Below are positions 10,013 through 20,668 of a stretch of DNA of 60,837 nt, in pieces. The notes beneath the pieces are model-generated. The model did not search any database. It was given only the letters and a program-made list of their open reading frames with translations, and had not been told where the DNA came from. How positions within the stretch are numbered: the stretch's first letter is position 1; each line of letters begins with the position of its first letter. Source of the DNA: Synechococcus sp. GreenBA-s (GTDB taxonomy: Bacteria > Cyanobacteriota > Cyanobacteriia > PCC-6307 > Cyanobiaceae); assembly GCF_024345855.1 (NCBI RefSeq), contig NZ_JAGQBX010000012.1:1-60837 (forward strand), written 5' to 3'. The translations under genes were made by a program, and so were the position numbers.

Positions 10013-11980
10013 ATGGCCTTCTCCACTCCCCCCACCGAAGCCTTCGACGTGATCGTGGTGGGCGGCGGCCATGCCGGCTGTGAAGCGGCCCTCACCGCGG
10101 CGCGGCTGGGCCTGAACACGGCCCTGTTCTCGCTCAACCTCGACCGCATCGCCTGGCAGCCCTGCAACCCGGCGGTGGGCGGCCCCGCCAAGAGCCAGCT
10201 GGTGCATGAGGTGGATGCCCTCGGCGGCGTGATCGGTCGCCTCGCCGATGCCACCGCCCTGCAGAAGCGGGTGCTCAACGCCAGCCGCGGCCCGGCCGTG
10301 TGGGCCCTGCGCGCCCAGACCGACAAGCGCCAGTACGCCCGCCAGATGTTGCAGCTGCTGCAGCACACCCCCAACCTGGCCCTGCGCGAGGCGATGGTCA
10401 CGGGGCTGGAGGTGGACAGTGCGGCAGACGGCGGTGGCCGAATCATCGGCGTGCGCACCTACTTCGGCAGCACCTACGCCGCCGGCGCGGTGATCCTCAC
10501 CACCGGCACCTTTCTGGGGGGCCAGATCTGGGTGGGCAACCAATCCATGCCCGCCGGCCGCGCCGGCGAGCAGCCCGCCGAGGGGCTCACCGAGGCCCTT
10601 GAGGCCCTGGGCTTCCAGATGGGGCGCCTCAAGACCGGCACCCCGGCGCGGGTGGATCGGCGCAGCATCGCCCTCGATCAGCTCGAGGAGCAGCCGAGCG
10701 ATGCCGCGGACCGCTTCTTCTCCTTTGATCCGGCCGCCTGGGTGAGCGGCGAGCCGATGAGCTGCCACATCACCCGCACCACGGCGGCCACCCACCAGCT
10801 GATCCGCGACAACCTGCACCTCACGCCGATCTACGGGGGCTTCATCGACAGCAAGGGCCCCCGCTACTGCCCCTCGATCGAAGACAAGATCGTGCGCTTC
10901 GCCGACAAGGAGAGCCACCAGATCTTCCTGGAGCCCGAGGGCCGCGACACCCCCGAGATCTACGTGCAGGGCTTCTCCACGGGCCTGCCGGAGCGGCTGC
11001 AGCTGGAGCTGCTGCGCACCCTGCCGGGCCTGGAGCAGTGCGTGATGCTGCGGCCCGCCTACGCGGTCGACTACGACTACCTGCCGGCCACCCAGCTCAA
11101 GCCCTCGCTGGAGACCAAGCGGGTGCAGGGCCTGTTCTCGGCCGGCCAGCTCAACGGCACCACCGGCTACGAGGAGGCTGCCGCCCAGGGCCTGGTGGCC
11201 GGCCTCAACGCCGCCCGGCAGGTGCGCGGCCAGGAGCCGGTGCACTTCCCGCGGGAGGGCAGCTACATCGGCACGATGATCGACGATCTGATCACCAAGG
11301 ACCTCAGGGAGCCCTACCGGGTGCTCACCAGCCGCAGCGAATACCGGCTGGTGCTGCGGGGCGACAACGCCGACCGGCGCCTCACCCCCCTGGGCCGCGA
11401 GCTGGGCCTGATCGACGAGCGCCGCTGGCAGATCTACAGCCGCAAGCAGGAGGCGATCGCCGCCGAGAAGCAACGGCTGGACACGGTGCGCCTCAAGGGC
11501 AGCGACCCGGCCGCCGCCGCGGTGGAGGCCGAAACCAAGGCGCCGATCAAGGGCTCGATCACCCTGGCGGATCTGCTGCGCCGCCCCGGCTTCCACAGCG
11601 CCGATCTGGTGCGCCACGGCCTGGCTGATCCGGCCCTGCCCGCCGACGTGCGCGAGGGCGCTGAGATCGACATCAAGTACAGCGGCTACCTGGCCCGACA
11701 GCAGCAGCAGATCGACCAGGTGAAGAAGCAGGAGCACCGGCCGATTCCCGCCGGCCTCAACTACGCCGCCATCGCCACCCTCTCGGCGGAGGCCCGCGAG
11801 AAGCTGGCGGCCGTACAGCCCCTCAGCCTGGGCCAGGCCTCGCGGGTGCCGGGCGTCAGCCATGCCGACGTCACCGCCCTGCTGCTGTGGCTGGAACTCC
11901 AGCGCCGCCGGGCCCGGGACGCCGCCGGCAGCAGCGCCGCAGCGGGCACGACGGCCGGCACCGCCCAGGGCTCCCGCTGA
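10013..11980 (+). CDS. mnmG: tRNA uridine 5-carboxymethylaminomethyl modification enzyme MnmG (GidA)
   Basis: The FAD-dependent subunit that, with MnmE, installs cmnm5 on the wobble uridine of several tRNAs. It is 655 residues from ATG 10013. The N-terminal FAD-binding motif [12 protein letters not shown] is intact, followed by the signatures [14 protein letters not shown] and [13 protein letters not shown], and the C-terminal helical domain with SAEAREKL and [12 protein letters not shown]. The length is normal. It begins 65 nt after the PilZ gene on the same strand. The frame has no lesion. Confidence 0.97.
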   Translation: MAFSTPPTEAFDVIVVGGGHAGCEAALTAARLGLNTALFSLNLDRIAWQPCNPAVGGPAKSQLVHEVDALGGVIGRLADATALQKRVLNASRGPAVWALRAQTDKRQYARQMLQLLQHTPNLALREAMVTGLEVDSAADGGGRIIGVRTYFGSTYAAGAVILTTGTFLGGQIWVGNQSMPAGRAGEQPAEGLTEALEALGFQMGRLKTGTPARVDRRSIALDQLEEQPSDAADRFFSFDPAAWVSGEPMSCHITRTTAATHQLIRDNLHLTPIYGGFIDSKGPRYCPSIEDKIVRFADKESHQIFLEPEGRDTPEIYVQGFSTGLPERLQLELLRTLPGLEQCVMLRPAYAVDYDYLPATQLKPSLETKRVQGLFSAGQLNGTTGYEEAAAQGLVAGLNAARQVRGQEPVHFPREGSYIGTMIDDLITKDLREPYRVLTSRSEYRLVLRGDNADRRLTPLGRELGLIDERRWQIYSRKQEAIAAEKQRLDTVRLKGSDPAAAAVEAETKAPIKGSITLADLLRRPGFHSADLVRHGLADPALPADVREGAEIDIKYSGYLARQQQQIDQVKKQEHRPIPAGLNYAAIATLSAEAREKLAAVQPLSLGQASRVPGVSHADVTALLLWLELQRRRARDAAGSSAAAGTTAGTAQGSR

Positions 11981-12135
11981 GCAGGCCGGCCGGGGCAGCC
12001 AGCTCAGCTTGAGTCCCGCGCCGCTCGTCAGATCCGGCTGCGGCCGGTACCGTGGCGCCCAGATCGACCCGTTCCGCCGCAGGCAGCTCCTTGGTGACCG
12101 GACCCGCCACCTCCACCTCACGGGCCTTCTGGGAG

Positions 12136-13089
12136 ATGAAGGCCGAGCAGGTGATGGATCGCGTCTTCGCCAACGCGCTGCACAGCTACCGGCGCCACGG
12201 CGCCGAGGCCACGGCCAGCCCCGACGCGGCTCCGGCCCCCGAGGCCCCGATCGAGCTGGTGGAGGTGCGCGAGGAACCCCGCCCCGCCCCGGCCTGGCCC
12301 GGCGCCGCCACCGCCCCGGCCGCTGGGGTTGCGGCCGGCATTCCGGCGCCGCCCCCGCCACCGGCTGCGGCGCCCCCCCGCAGCCAGGGCCGACCCCAGG
12401 GCCGCGCCGTCAAGAGCGCAGGTGCGGTCGCGGGCTGGAGCGTGGCGGGCCTCGCCCTCTCGCCACGGGTGGTGATGGCGAGCCTGGGCTCGCTGGCCGT
12501 GATGGCCGCCGGCACCTCCCTGGTGTTCTGGAAGGGCTGGAGCGAGGCCAGCTTCGACCTGCGCCAGGAGCGCACCGTGCGGCTGCTGGAGAACCTGCGC
12601 GGCATCGGCAGCGAGGCCGGCGCCCCGGCGGCCGTGGCCGCCGACAAGGCCGCCGCCGCCAAGCCCGGCGCCAGTGCCGACGGCGCCCTGCCGCCGCCGC
12701 CGCCCGATGAGCCCTGGATCCAGGAGCTGGGCCAGCTCCCCGGCGGCGAGGGGGGCAACCAGGCCGCCGTGCTGCGGGTTCCGGTCAGCGGCACCCTGAG
12801 CCGCCCCGCCCCGCCCGCCAGCGGTGGCCCCAGCGGCGGTGGCGGCGGGCGCAGCGGCGGCGCCCCGGCGGCGGCCCCGAGCGGTCCGGTGCCGGAGCTG
12901 GTGGGGGTGGTGCAGATTCCCGGCCGCTCGGGCTCGGCCATCTTCCAGCTGGGCGGCAGCTCCACCAATGCCCTGGTGGGCGACCAGATCGGCAGCAGCG
13001 GCTGGCGCCTGCAGTCGGCCACGGGCGACACGGCGGTGATCGAGAAGGGCGGCGTGGAGCGCCGCATCAGCATCAGCAGCGGCTTCTGA
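12136..13089 (+). CDS. Conserved cyanobacterial membrane protein with PilP/GspC-like C-terminal domain
   Basis: A protein of about 317 residues with a cytoplasmic N-terminus (VMDRVFANALHSYRRHG), a Pro/Ala-rich spacer and one membrane segment around VMASLGSLAVMAAGTSLVFW. A long periplasmic part follows, with poly-Pro and Gly/Ser-rich low-complexity linkers. The last ~65 residues (VPELVGVVQIPGRSGSAIFQ onward) resemble the small beta domain of pilus and type II secretion inner-membrane components such as PilP and GspC. A role in pilus or secretion assembly is an inference from this layout. ATG 12136 was chosen; ATG 12154 is an alternative, and an upstream in-frame start at 12052 is possible but less likely. 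Confidence 0.6.
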   Translation: MKAEQVMDRVFANALHSYRRHGAEATASPDAAPAPEAPIELVEVREEPRPAPAWPGAATAPAAGVAAGIPAPPPPPAAAPPRSQGRPQGRAVKSAGAVAGWSVAGLALSPRVVMASLGSLAVMAAGTSLVFWKGWSEASFDLRQERTVRLLENLRGIGSEAGAPAAVAADKAAAAKPGASADGALPPPPPDEPWIQELGQLPGGEGGNQAAVLRVPVSGTLSRPAPPASGGPSGGGGGRSGGAPAAAPSGPVPELVGVVQIPGRSGSAIFQLGGSSTNALVGDQIGSSGWRLQSATGDTAVIEKGGVERRISISSGF

Positions 13090-13144
13090 AGCCGGGCCTG
13101 CGCAGCATCCCAGCCTGCCCCCTCCCTAGGGTTAATCACCCTGG

Positions 13145-13738
13145 ATGGCCGCCATGGCCCCCGCCAGCGCCCTGCTGCTGCCCTCCCCCCCGCCGCTGTG
13201 GCAGGCCCCCCTGGCGGAGGTGCTCGACGCCCAGGCCGGCCAGGAGCTCAGCGGCGCCTGGAAGCTGCTGCTGCTGGGGGACGGCAGCCCCACCCGCCAC
13301 CTGCAGCTGCTCACCGGCCTGCCGGTGGAGGTGGATCTGATCGCCATGGAGCGGGAGCCGGCGGCGGGGCCGGAAGCGCCGGCGGAGGTGGCGGAGCTGG
13401 AGCGGCCGCTGCTGCGGCGCCAGGTGTGGCTGCGCTGCGGTCACCAAACCCTGGCCTGGGCCGAGAGCTGGTGGAACCAGGCGGAGGCGGAGCAGCACCT
13501 GCGCCAGCGGGAGCAGCCGATCTGGCGCAGCCTCACCGCCGGCCGCACCGAGCTCTACCGGGAGGTCGACGGCCTGGCCCAGGTGCAGGCCCCCTGGCTG
13601 GCGGAGCGATTCGGGGCAGCGGGTCCGTTCTGGAGCCGCCACTACCGCTTCTTCCGCAGCGGCCGCGAACTCACGGTGATCCGCGAAGTGTTCTCCCCGG
13701 CCCTGGAGCGCTGGCTGGGCCCCGCCCAACCAGCCTGA
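13145..13738 (+). CDS. Chorismate lyase, cyanobacterial (DUF98) type
   Basis: This enzyme converts chorismate to 4-hydroxybenzoate plus pyruvate, the first step toward the plastoquinone head group in cyanobacteria. The 197-residue frame carries the features of the cyanobacterial family: DGSPTRHLQLLTG, LLRRQVWLRC, ESWWN, a GRTELYREVDG segment and the C-terminal FWSRHYRFFRSGRELTVIREVFSP motif, which contains the product-binding arginines and glutamate of the fold. It is the usual size. The start could be ATG 13145 or 13154. The enzyme is cytoplasmic. Confidence 0.88.
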   Translation: MAAMAPASALLLPSPPPLWQAPLAEVLDAQAGQELSGAWKLLLLGDGSPTRHLQLLTGLPVEVDLIAMEREPAAGPEAPAEVAELERPLLRRQVWLRCGHQTLAWAESWWNQAEAEQHLRQREQPIWRSLTAGRTELYREVDGLAQVQAPWLAERFGAAGPFWSRHYRFFRSGRELTVIREVFSPALERWLGPAQPA

Positions 13739-13855
13739 GGGCCAGCGCCCCGCCGGCCAACGCGAGCACGCCAGGGACTGGCCGCCAGCCCCGGCAGAAC
13801 GTCATGACAAATTGTAAAGCCTGTAACAGGTTGCAGCGGTCCTGGCTTGACAGCT

Positions 13856-13878
13856 TGCGCTCACTCGTGCTGAGCGCA
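13856..13878. promoter_or_regulatory. Inverted repeat TGCGCTCA-N7-TGAGCGCA
   Basis: A perfect 8-bp inverted repeat with a 7-nt spacer, just downstream of a consensus-like -35 hexamer TTGACA (13847-13852) and 27 nt before the start of the gene at 13905. Its position over the probable core promoter suggests a repressor operator. No regulator is identified. Confidence 0.5.
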
Positions 13879-13904
13879 CGATTGGCGCATCACGCCCCAC
13901 GGCC

Positions 13905-14540
13905 ATGGAGACCACCACCCCCGCCAGCCCCTGGCTGACCCTCACCGACCTGGGCCGCCTCTACGGCATCTCCGCGGTGCACTGCGGCCATCTGCTGGCC
14001 GAGGCGGGCCTGCGCGGCGCCAACGGCCAGCCCAGCGCCGCCGCGGTGGCCGCCGGCCAGGCCTTCAGCCGTGCGCCCCGCCACCAGGGCCGCGCCGTGC
14101 TCTGGCACCGCGACGGCTGCGGCGCGGTGCTGGAGGGCCGCGGCCTGGTGCCCCTGCGCCGCAGCACCCTGGTGGACCAGTGGGCCACCCTGCTGTCGGC
14201 CCTGGCGGAGGGCGCGGCCGCCATCAGCACCTCGGCGGCCCAGATGGCCGAGGAGCTGCCACCGGAGCTGGTGGACGCCGTGAACGGGGAGCTGCAGGCC
14301 ATGGGCTGCAGCTTCCAGGTGGGTCGGCCCCGAGCGGGCCAGCCGAAGCGGTACCGGCCCGAGTGTGCCTTTGCACTGCCCAGCCCGGCCGAGCCCAGCC
14401 CGGCGGAACCCGTGAAACCGGCAGGGCGCCCGGCCCCTCGCCGGCGGGCCGCCGCCAAGGCCGGCCAGGCGAGCCCCGCTCCGGGGCCGGCCGCCAGCCC
14501 ACGGGGCGACCACCAGCGCCGCAGCCGCAGCCGTTCCTGA
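13905..14540 (+). CDS. Conserved hypothetical protein with a possible N-terminal HTH
   Basis: A 211-residue soluble protein with no recognised family. Residues 11-40 (LTLTDLGRLYGISAVHCGHL) could form a helix-turn-helix. RAVLWHRDGCGAVL is a compact central motif, and a helical part PPELVDAVNGELQAMG follows. The last ~70 residues are Pro/Ala/Arg-rich and likely disordered, ending in a basic RRSRSRS tail. Upstream are a TTGACA hexamer and an inverted repeat, so it appears to be individually regulated. It converges with the gene at 14549 with an 8-nt gap. A nucleic-acid-binding role is plausible but unproven. Confidence 0.6.
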   Translation: METTTPASPWLTLTDLGRLYGISAVHCGHLLAEAGLRGANGQPSAAAVAAGQAFSRAPRHQGRAVLWHRDGCGAVLEGRGLVPLRRSTLVDQWATLLSALAEGAAAISTSAAQMAEELPPELVDAVNGELQAMGCSFQVGRPRAGQPKRYRPECAFALPSPAEPSPAEPVKPAGRPAPRRRAAAKAGQASPAPGPAASPRGDHQRRSRSRS

Positions 14541-14548
14541 CGGTCGCC

Positions 14549-15388
14549 TCAGGCCTGGCGGCGCCGGGTGGAGCGGGGCAGGGGCCGGGCCGGCGCCGGC
14601 CGGCCGGCTGCTGGTCCTGGGTCGGCAGCGGGTCTGGCCTCCCGGGGGGAGGCGGCCCCAGCTCCCGGGCTGAACCCGGAGCGCTGGGGCTCGCGCTGCC
14701 AGCGGGGCACGCTGAAGCTGGCGTCATCGGGCCAGTCGTCGCCGTCCGGCTGGTCGGACAACACGGCGGCCGCCGGGCCCGCCGCACCGCTGCGGGGGGA
14801 GAGCAGCGGCGGGGTGCGACGGGAGATCGCCTCCAGGGGCCGGCGCTCCACGGGGGGCTGGGCCGCCACCGTGCCAAAGGCTGGACTGCCGCTGGCCCCA
14901 CGGGCTGGACGGCGGGCCATGTCCCCAGCCTCTGCGGGAGGGGCGGGCCGGTCCCAGGGGTCAGGTGACGCGGGCCGGCCGGCGCCGTAGGCCTCCGGCC
15001 CCTGGGCGCCGGCCGGCTCGGACCAGCGCTCCTCGTCGCGGCGGGTCAGGGTGGAGCGGCGCGGCGCGGGCGGTTCCCAGGGCTCGCGCCAGTCATCGTC
15101 GTCTTCCAGCAGCCAATCGAGGCGGGTCTCCACCCAGCGGCCCAGGCCGTCCAGGCTCGGGCGCCCGCCGGCGCGGCCCTCGGCTGGACGTCCCCCCGGA
15201 CGCGAGCCCGGGCGAGCCCCGGAGACCCCATCGACCAGCTGCCGTCCCCTGCGCACCCACTGATCCAGCCGACCCGGATCGAAGCGGCCCGCCTCAAGGC
15301 GTCCCGGCTCGCGGCGCCCATCCCGGCGGGGCTGATCGCGCGGGTCGGGGCGCGGCTCACGCCGGTAGGGGTTGCGATCCGGATCCAT
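14549..15388 (-). CDS. Hypothetical low-complexity Arg/Pro/Asp-rich protein
   Basis: A 279-residue frame from ATG 15388. The composition is extreme: the first ~50 residues are Arg/Asp/Pro-rich, and the remainder alternates acidic patches (LLEDDDDWREPWE) with Pro/Ala/Arg stretches. A short ordered-looking segment LDGLGRWVETRLDWLLEDD around residues 80-98 is the only part resembling a conserved motif. No signal peptide or membrane span is visible. It is probably intrinsically disordered. Coding status rests on the long frame, an ATG start and tight convergent packing with its neighbour. I do not recognise the family. Confidence 0.5.
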   Translation of the reverse strand: MDPDRNPYRREPRPDPRDQPRRDGRREPGRLEAGRFDPGRLDQWVRRGRQLVDGVSGARPGSRPGGRPAEGRAGGRPSLDGLGRWVETRLDWLLEDDDDWREPWEPPAPRRSTLTRRDEERWSEPAGAQGPEAYGAGRPASPDPWDRPAPPAEAGDMARRPARGASGSPAFGTVAAQPPVERRPLEAISRRTPPLLSPRSGAAGPAAAVLSDQPDGDDWPDDASFSVPRWQREPQRSGFSPGAGAASPREARPAADPGPAAGRPAPARPLPRSTRRRQA

Positions 15389-15437
15389 CGGATCAGGCTA
15401 AGGCGAGCGCCCCAGGCGGCGGTTCGGCCAGGCCGAC

Positions 15438-15596
15438 TCAGCGCGGGGCGCCCGACCGCGGCCCGCTGCGCTGCAGGGACCGCCCCCGCAGCCAGCGCTC
15501 GCGACCCATCCCCACCAGGGCGATGCCCACGCCGCTGAACTGCAGCACCCAGAGAAAGGTGGCGATGGAGCCGGCCCGCCCGAAGCAGGCCGCAAC
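15438..15596 (-). pseudogene. 5'-truncated remnant of a small membrane protein
   Basis: Directly after the SprT-like gene stop, the same frame continues open for about 52 codons and encodes a hydrophobic segment (GSIATFLWVLQFSGVGIALVG) followed by a basic tail (GRERWLRGRSLQRSG) and a stop at 15438-15440. This looks like a typical one-span small cyanobacterial protein lacking its start region; the only in-frame start is an internal GTG. It could instead be a short functional ORF using an unusual start. Confidence 0.35.
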
Positions 15597-16142
15597 CTAG
15601 GCCGCCGCGCTGGCCTCGAACAGCAGCTGGTAGCGCGGGTCCCAGCGGCCGCCGCTGAAGCGCTCGCAGCAGAGCCGGCAGGCCACGCCCTTCACCCGGC
15701 GCCGGTAGGGGGCGGCGAGGTCGCAGCTGGGGCAGCGGGCGATCCAGCGGGGCGGCCGGGCCGGCACCGGGAAGCGGTGGCGCACGCTCAGCCGGAACTC
15801 GTCCTGGGCCGCGTTGATGGCGGCCATGCGGGCCCGGAACTGGGGGCCATGGGCCTCACGCACGCCCAGCACCCGGTCGACCCAGGCGTGGATCATCTCG
15901 TGGCAGAGCGTGCTGAGCGTGGCTTCGCGGGGCAGGGGCTCGAGCAGCGGTCGCGAGAGCACGATCTCGCACAGGTCGCGGCCATCGGCATGGCGGCCGC
16001 TGCGGTAGAGGCCGGCGGTGCGGCGCATGCGGCCATCGCTCCAGCGCACCGCCACCAGGCTGGCGCCCCCGGGGGCCAGGGCGCCGGCGAAGTGCTCGCG
16101 GTTGAGCCGGTGGAACAGGGGCAGCAGCGGTTCGAGCGGCAT
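15597..16142 (-). CDS. SprT-like zinc metallopeptidase family protein
   Basis: A 181-residue protein with the SprT-like domain. The zinc-binding catalytic motif HEMIH (residues 81-85) is followed by a third histidine at 98 in EAHGPQF, as in the family. A C-terminal zinc ribbon is visible as CPSCD and CRLCC pairs around residues 138-160. Related eukaryotic SPRTN proteins cleave DNA-protein crosslinks; the bacterial role is largely inferred. It starts at ATG 16142 and is divergent from the gene at 16226. A possible gene remnant follows immediately after its stop in the same frame. Confidence 0.85.
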   Translation of the reverse strand: MPLEPLLPLFHRLNREHFAGALAPGGASLVAVRWSDGRMRRTAGLYRSGRHADGRDLCEIVLSRPLLEPLPREATLSTLCHEMIHAWVDRVLGVREAHGPQFRARMAAINAAQDEFRLSVRHRFPVPARPPRWIARCPSCDLAAPYRRRVKGVACRLCCERFSGGRWDPRYQLLFEASAAA

Positions 16143-16225
16143 GCCGGCGGGCGCGGCGGCGGATCGGCCCCAGTGTGGCGTGGTTGTCCGGCAGACTCGG
16201 GGGCCCGAACGGTGACGAACGCGCG

Positions 16226-16657
16226 ATGGACCTGGACATGGGGCTGGTACAGCAGGTCGGCACCAAGGCCCTGGCGGCCGGTCTGGGCGCCCTGCTCCTC
16301 TTCTGGACCGTCAACGCCGTGAAGCTGGTGCTGAACGCCCGGGGCATCAACCCGGTGATCAAGCAGTTCTTCACCCAGGTGGCCTCGGGCCGCATCGATG
16401 CCGCCTACCTGCTCACCACCAAGAACTACCGCTCCCACGTGAACCGGCAGCAGTTCATCCGCTTCCTGGCCGGGCTGCAGCTCAACAAGTACAACAACCT
16501 CAAATCGGGCCGGCCGCGCATCCAGGAGGAGCAGATCATCCTCACGGTGAAACTCAAGGCCGAGAACAACGACGAACTGCCCCTGGACTTCACCTTCGTG
16601 AAGGTGGACGACGCCTGGCGGGTGGACCGCATCCAGAAGGTGGCGGCGGCGGCCTGA
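16226..16657 (+). CDS. Conserved cyanobacterial membrane-anchored protein
   Basis: A 143-residue protein from ATG 16226. One transmembrane helix lies near the N-terminus (ALAAGLGALLLFWTVNAVKL). A soluble domain follows, with RIDAAYLLTTKNYRSHVNRQ and WRVDRIQKV near the end. The pattern resembles NTF2-like DUF4864/DUF4878 domains, which are small alpha+beta folds often tethered to the membrane, but I do not recognise a specific function. It is 41 nt upstream of ligA on the same strand, so the two may be cotranscribed. Confidence 0.65.
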   Translation: MDLDMGLVQQVGTKALAAGLGALLLFWTVNAVKLVLNARGINPVIKQFFTQVASGRIDAAYLLTTKNYRSHVNRQQFIRFLAGLQLNKYNNLKSGRPRIQEEQIILTVKLKAENNDELPLDFTFVKVDDAWRVDRIQKVAAAA

Positions 16658-16671
16658 TCGGCCCGCCCTGA

Positions 16672-18891
<2,220 letters not shown>

Positions 18892-18895
18892 GGCC

Positions 18896-19249
18896 TCAGC
18901 GCCAGCCGGCGCGGTTCACCGGGCCACCGGCGTTGGCGCCCGCACCGGGGCCAGCGGCGGGGTGGTAGTTGGCCGGGCCGCCGTAGTTAGGGCCCACGCC
19001 GGGGCCGGCCCCCGGCCGCACGCCGACCCCCGGAGCGCCGTAGCCGACCCCCGGGGTGGGGTTGACCACCGGGCCGGCGCCGACGCTGCAGCCCACGGGG
19101 AAACCGGGCCGCACGCACACGGCGGCCTGGGCGGCCCCACCGCCCAGGACCAGGGCGGCGGCCACCAGCAGGGCCGAGCGGAGCGGCTGGAGATTCAGTG
19201 GGCGAAGGCTGCGCAGGCCCTCGGAGCGGAGGCGTTGCAGGCGGGCCAT
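18896..19249 (-). CDS. Small secreted Gly/Pro/Ala-rich protein
   Basis: A 117-residue protein with a basic N-terminus, a hydrophobic core (SALLVAAALVLGGGAAQA) and a likely signal peptidase site after AQA. The mature part has two cysteines close to its start (CVRPGFPVGC), then imperfect Gly-Pro-Val-Gly-Tyr repeats with no fold signature. It is probably an exported structural or surface protein. It converges with ligA with only a 4-nt gap. The family is not recognised. Confidence 0.6.
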   Translation of the reverse strand: MARLQRLRSEGLRSLRPLNLQPLRSALLVAAALVLGGGAAQAAVCVRPGFPVGCSVGAGPVVNPTPGVGYGAPGVGVRPGAGPGVGPNYGGPANYHPAAGPGAGANAGGPVNRAGWR

Positions 19250-19383
19250 GGGGCCACTCCAGGGGAGGTAGGGACTCCAGCATGGCCCAGCCGCGGCTGG
19301 GCACAGGACCCCCGCTCCCAGGGTGGAGTCCGTACCGTGTTGGTTCGGCCCCTCGTGGCCACGCCGCTCCTGCCAGCGCCCCG

Positions 19384-19566
19384 ATGAGTCCCCGGCAACC
19401 CGGCGCCTACCGCTGGATCAAGACCGCCTGCGGCCGCGCCCAGTACAACGAACTGGCGGCGCGCACGGGCCCCTGGGCCCCGCTGCGGCTGGCCTGGTTC
19501 GTGGCGATCGCGGCCCTGCGGGACTGGCGGCTGGAGCAACCCCCAGAGCCCGGCGACACGCCCTGA
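19384..19566 (+). CDS. Small conserved hypothetical protein
   Basis: A 60-residue protein from ATG 19384. The sequence reads RWIKTACGRAQYNELAARTG, then a Trp-rich LRLAWFVAIAALRDWRLEQ helix and an acidic Pro tail. The central helix is amphipathic or semi-hydrophobic and might associate with membranes. It sits between the small secreted protein gene (minus strand) and the convergent TVP38 gene. The frame extends upstream without a better start. Function is unknown. Confidence 0.5.
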   Translation: MSPRQPGAYRWIKTACGRAQYNELAARTGPWAPLRLAWFVAIAALRDWRLEQPPEPGDTP

Positions 19567-19617
19567 GCACCGGAACGGGCGGAGATCAAGGTGCCGCAGG
19601 CCAGGGCGGCCCTCCCC

Positions 19618-20241
19618 TCAGCCGGGCTCACCCCCCTGCAGCGCCCGCTGGGCCGCCCGACCCACCAGCCACACCGTGGCCAGCGTGGCCAGCAGGCCCC
19701 CGATCCGCAGGGTCCAGGTGCCGGCGTCAGCCTCGCCGGAGAGCACCTCGCCGAAGCGGGCTACATCCCCCGCCAGGGCCCCCAGGCCGCAGAACAGCAC
19801 CGTGCCCGGCAGGATGCCGATCAGGCCGATGCTGTAGTCGCGCAGGCTCACCGCACTGAGGCCGTAGGCGAGGTTGAGCAGGCTGAAGGGGAAGGCCGGC
19901 GAGAGGCGGGTGAGCAGCACCAGCTTCAGCCCCTCACGGCTCACCGCCTGCTCCACGGCCAGCAATTTGGGCAGGGCACGGAGCCGCCGGTGGGCCCACT
20001 CCCGCAGCCAGTGGCGCCCCAGCAGGAAGGCCGCCTCCGCTCCGAGGCAGGCGCCCACGAACACCAGGAGGCTGCCCCACCAGGGGCCATAGAGCGCCCC
20101 CGCCAGCATCGAGGCCCAGACGCCGGGCAGCAGCAGCGTCACCCAGAGGGCGTAGAGGGGCACGAAGGCGACGGCGCCCCAGGGGGACTGCAGGGCAGGC
20201 AGCCAGCTCTGCCAGTCCCAGATGATGGCCAGGCTCTCCAT
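19618..20241 (-). CDS. TVP38/TMEM64 (SNARE-associated/DedA-like) family membrane protein
   Basis: A 207-residue integral membrane protein. Family hallmarks are present: the segment LPGVWASMLAGALYGPWWG, the polar EAAFLLGRHWLREW stretch, and LLTRLSPAFPFSLLNLAYGLSAV with the conserved Arg-Leu-Ser-Pro-xx-Pro pattern, followed by ILPGTVLFCGLGALAGD. Members are thought to act in membrane lipid flipping or homeostasis. Its ATG overlaps the upstream MliC-like gene stop by one base (TGATG), so the pair is probably translationally coupled. Confidence 0.88.
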   Translation of the reverse strand: MESLAIIWDWQSWLPALQSPWGAVAFVPLYALWVTLLLPGVWASMLAGALYGPWWGSLLVFVGACLGAEAAFLLGRHWLREWAHRRLRALPKLLAVEQAVSREGLKLVLLTRLSPAFPFSLLNLAYGLSAVSLRDYSIGLIGILPGTVLFCGLGALAGDVARFGEVLSGEADAGTWTLRIGGLLATLATVWLVGRAAQRALQGGEPG

Positions 20242-20591
20242 CAGCGGCCAGGCCTCGGCAGCGGCCCGCAGCGCAGCGGCGGGGCTGATCCCTGGCGCCA
20301 GCTGGCCTGATCGCCCTTGATCCAGAACTCCTGGTCAGCGGCGGCATAGCGGGAGCCGCTGGCCGCCAGGGCCTGGGGCAGGCGGGTGGCGGTTGCGCCC
20401 ACCAGCACCACCACCTCGGCCGGCGCCTGATTGAAGAACAGGGCCGTCACATCCGTGGCAGCCCCACCCCCCAGGCAGCGGTACTCGGCGCGGATGGCCT
20501 GCTCGGCCTGGGGCGCGGCCAGGGCCGGCAGGGGGAACACCAGCAGGAGCCCCAGCCAGGCCCGAGGTGTCCAGGAGTGCAGCCGGGCCAT
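20241..20591 (-). CDS. MliC-like (C-type lysozyme inhibitor fold) exported protein
   Basis: A 116-residue protein with an N-terminal signal peptide (WLGLLLVFPLPALAAPQ, cleavage after ALA likely). The mature domain matches the MliC/PliC pattern: YRCLGG, FFNQAPAEVVVLVG, LPQALAASGSRYA and FWIKGDQA. Family members inhibit host-type lysozymes in pathogens. In a free-living cyanobacterium it may protect peptidoglycan from predator or phage lysozyme, or be a structural lipocalin-like relic. No lipobox cysteine is seen, so it is probably soluble in the periplasm. It is coupled by overlap to the TVP38-family gene downstream. Confidence 0.8.
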   Translation of the reverse strand: MARLHSWTPRAWLGLLLVFPLPALAAPQAEQAIRAEYRCLGGGAATDVTALFFNQAPAEVVVLVGATATRLPQALAASGSRYAAADQEFWIKGDQASWRQGSAPPLRCGPLPRPGR

Positions 20592-20668
20592 CAGGACACA
20601 ACGCGCTGCCCAGAAGTCTGGCGTGGCTGCAACGACGCCGGCCCACTAAAACGGAGGCACCCTGATCC

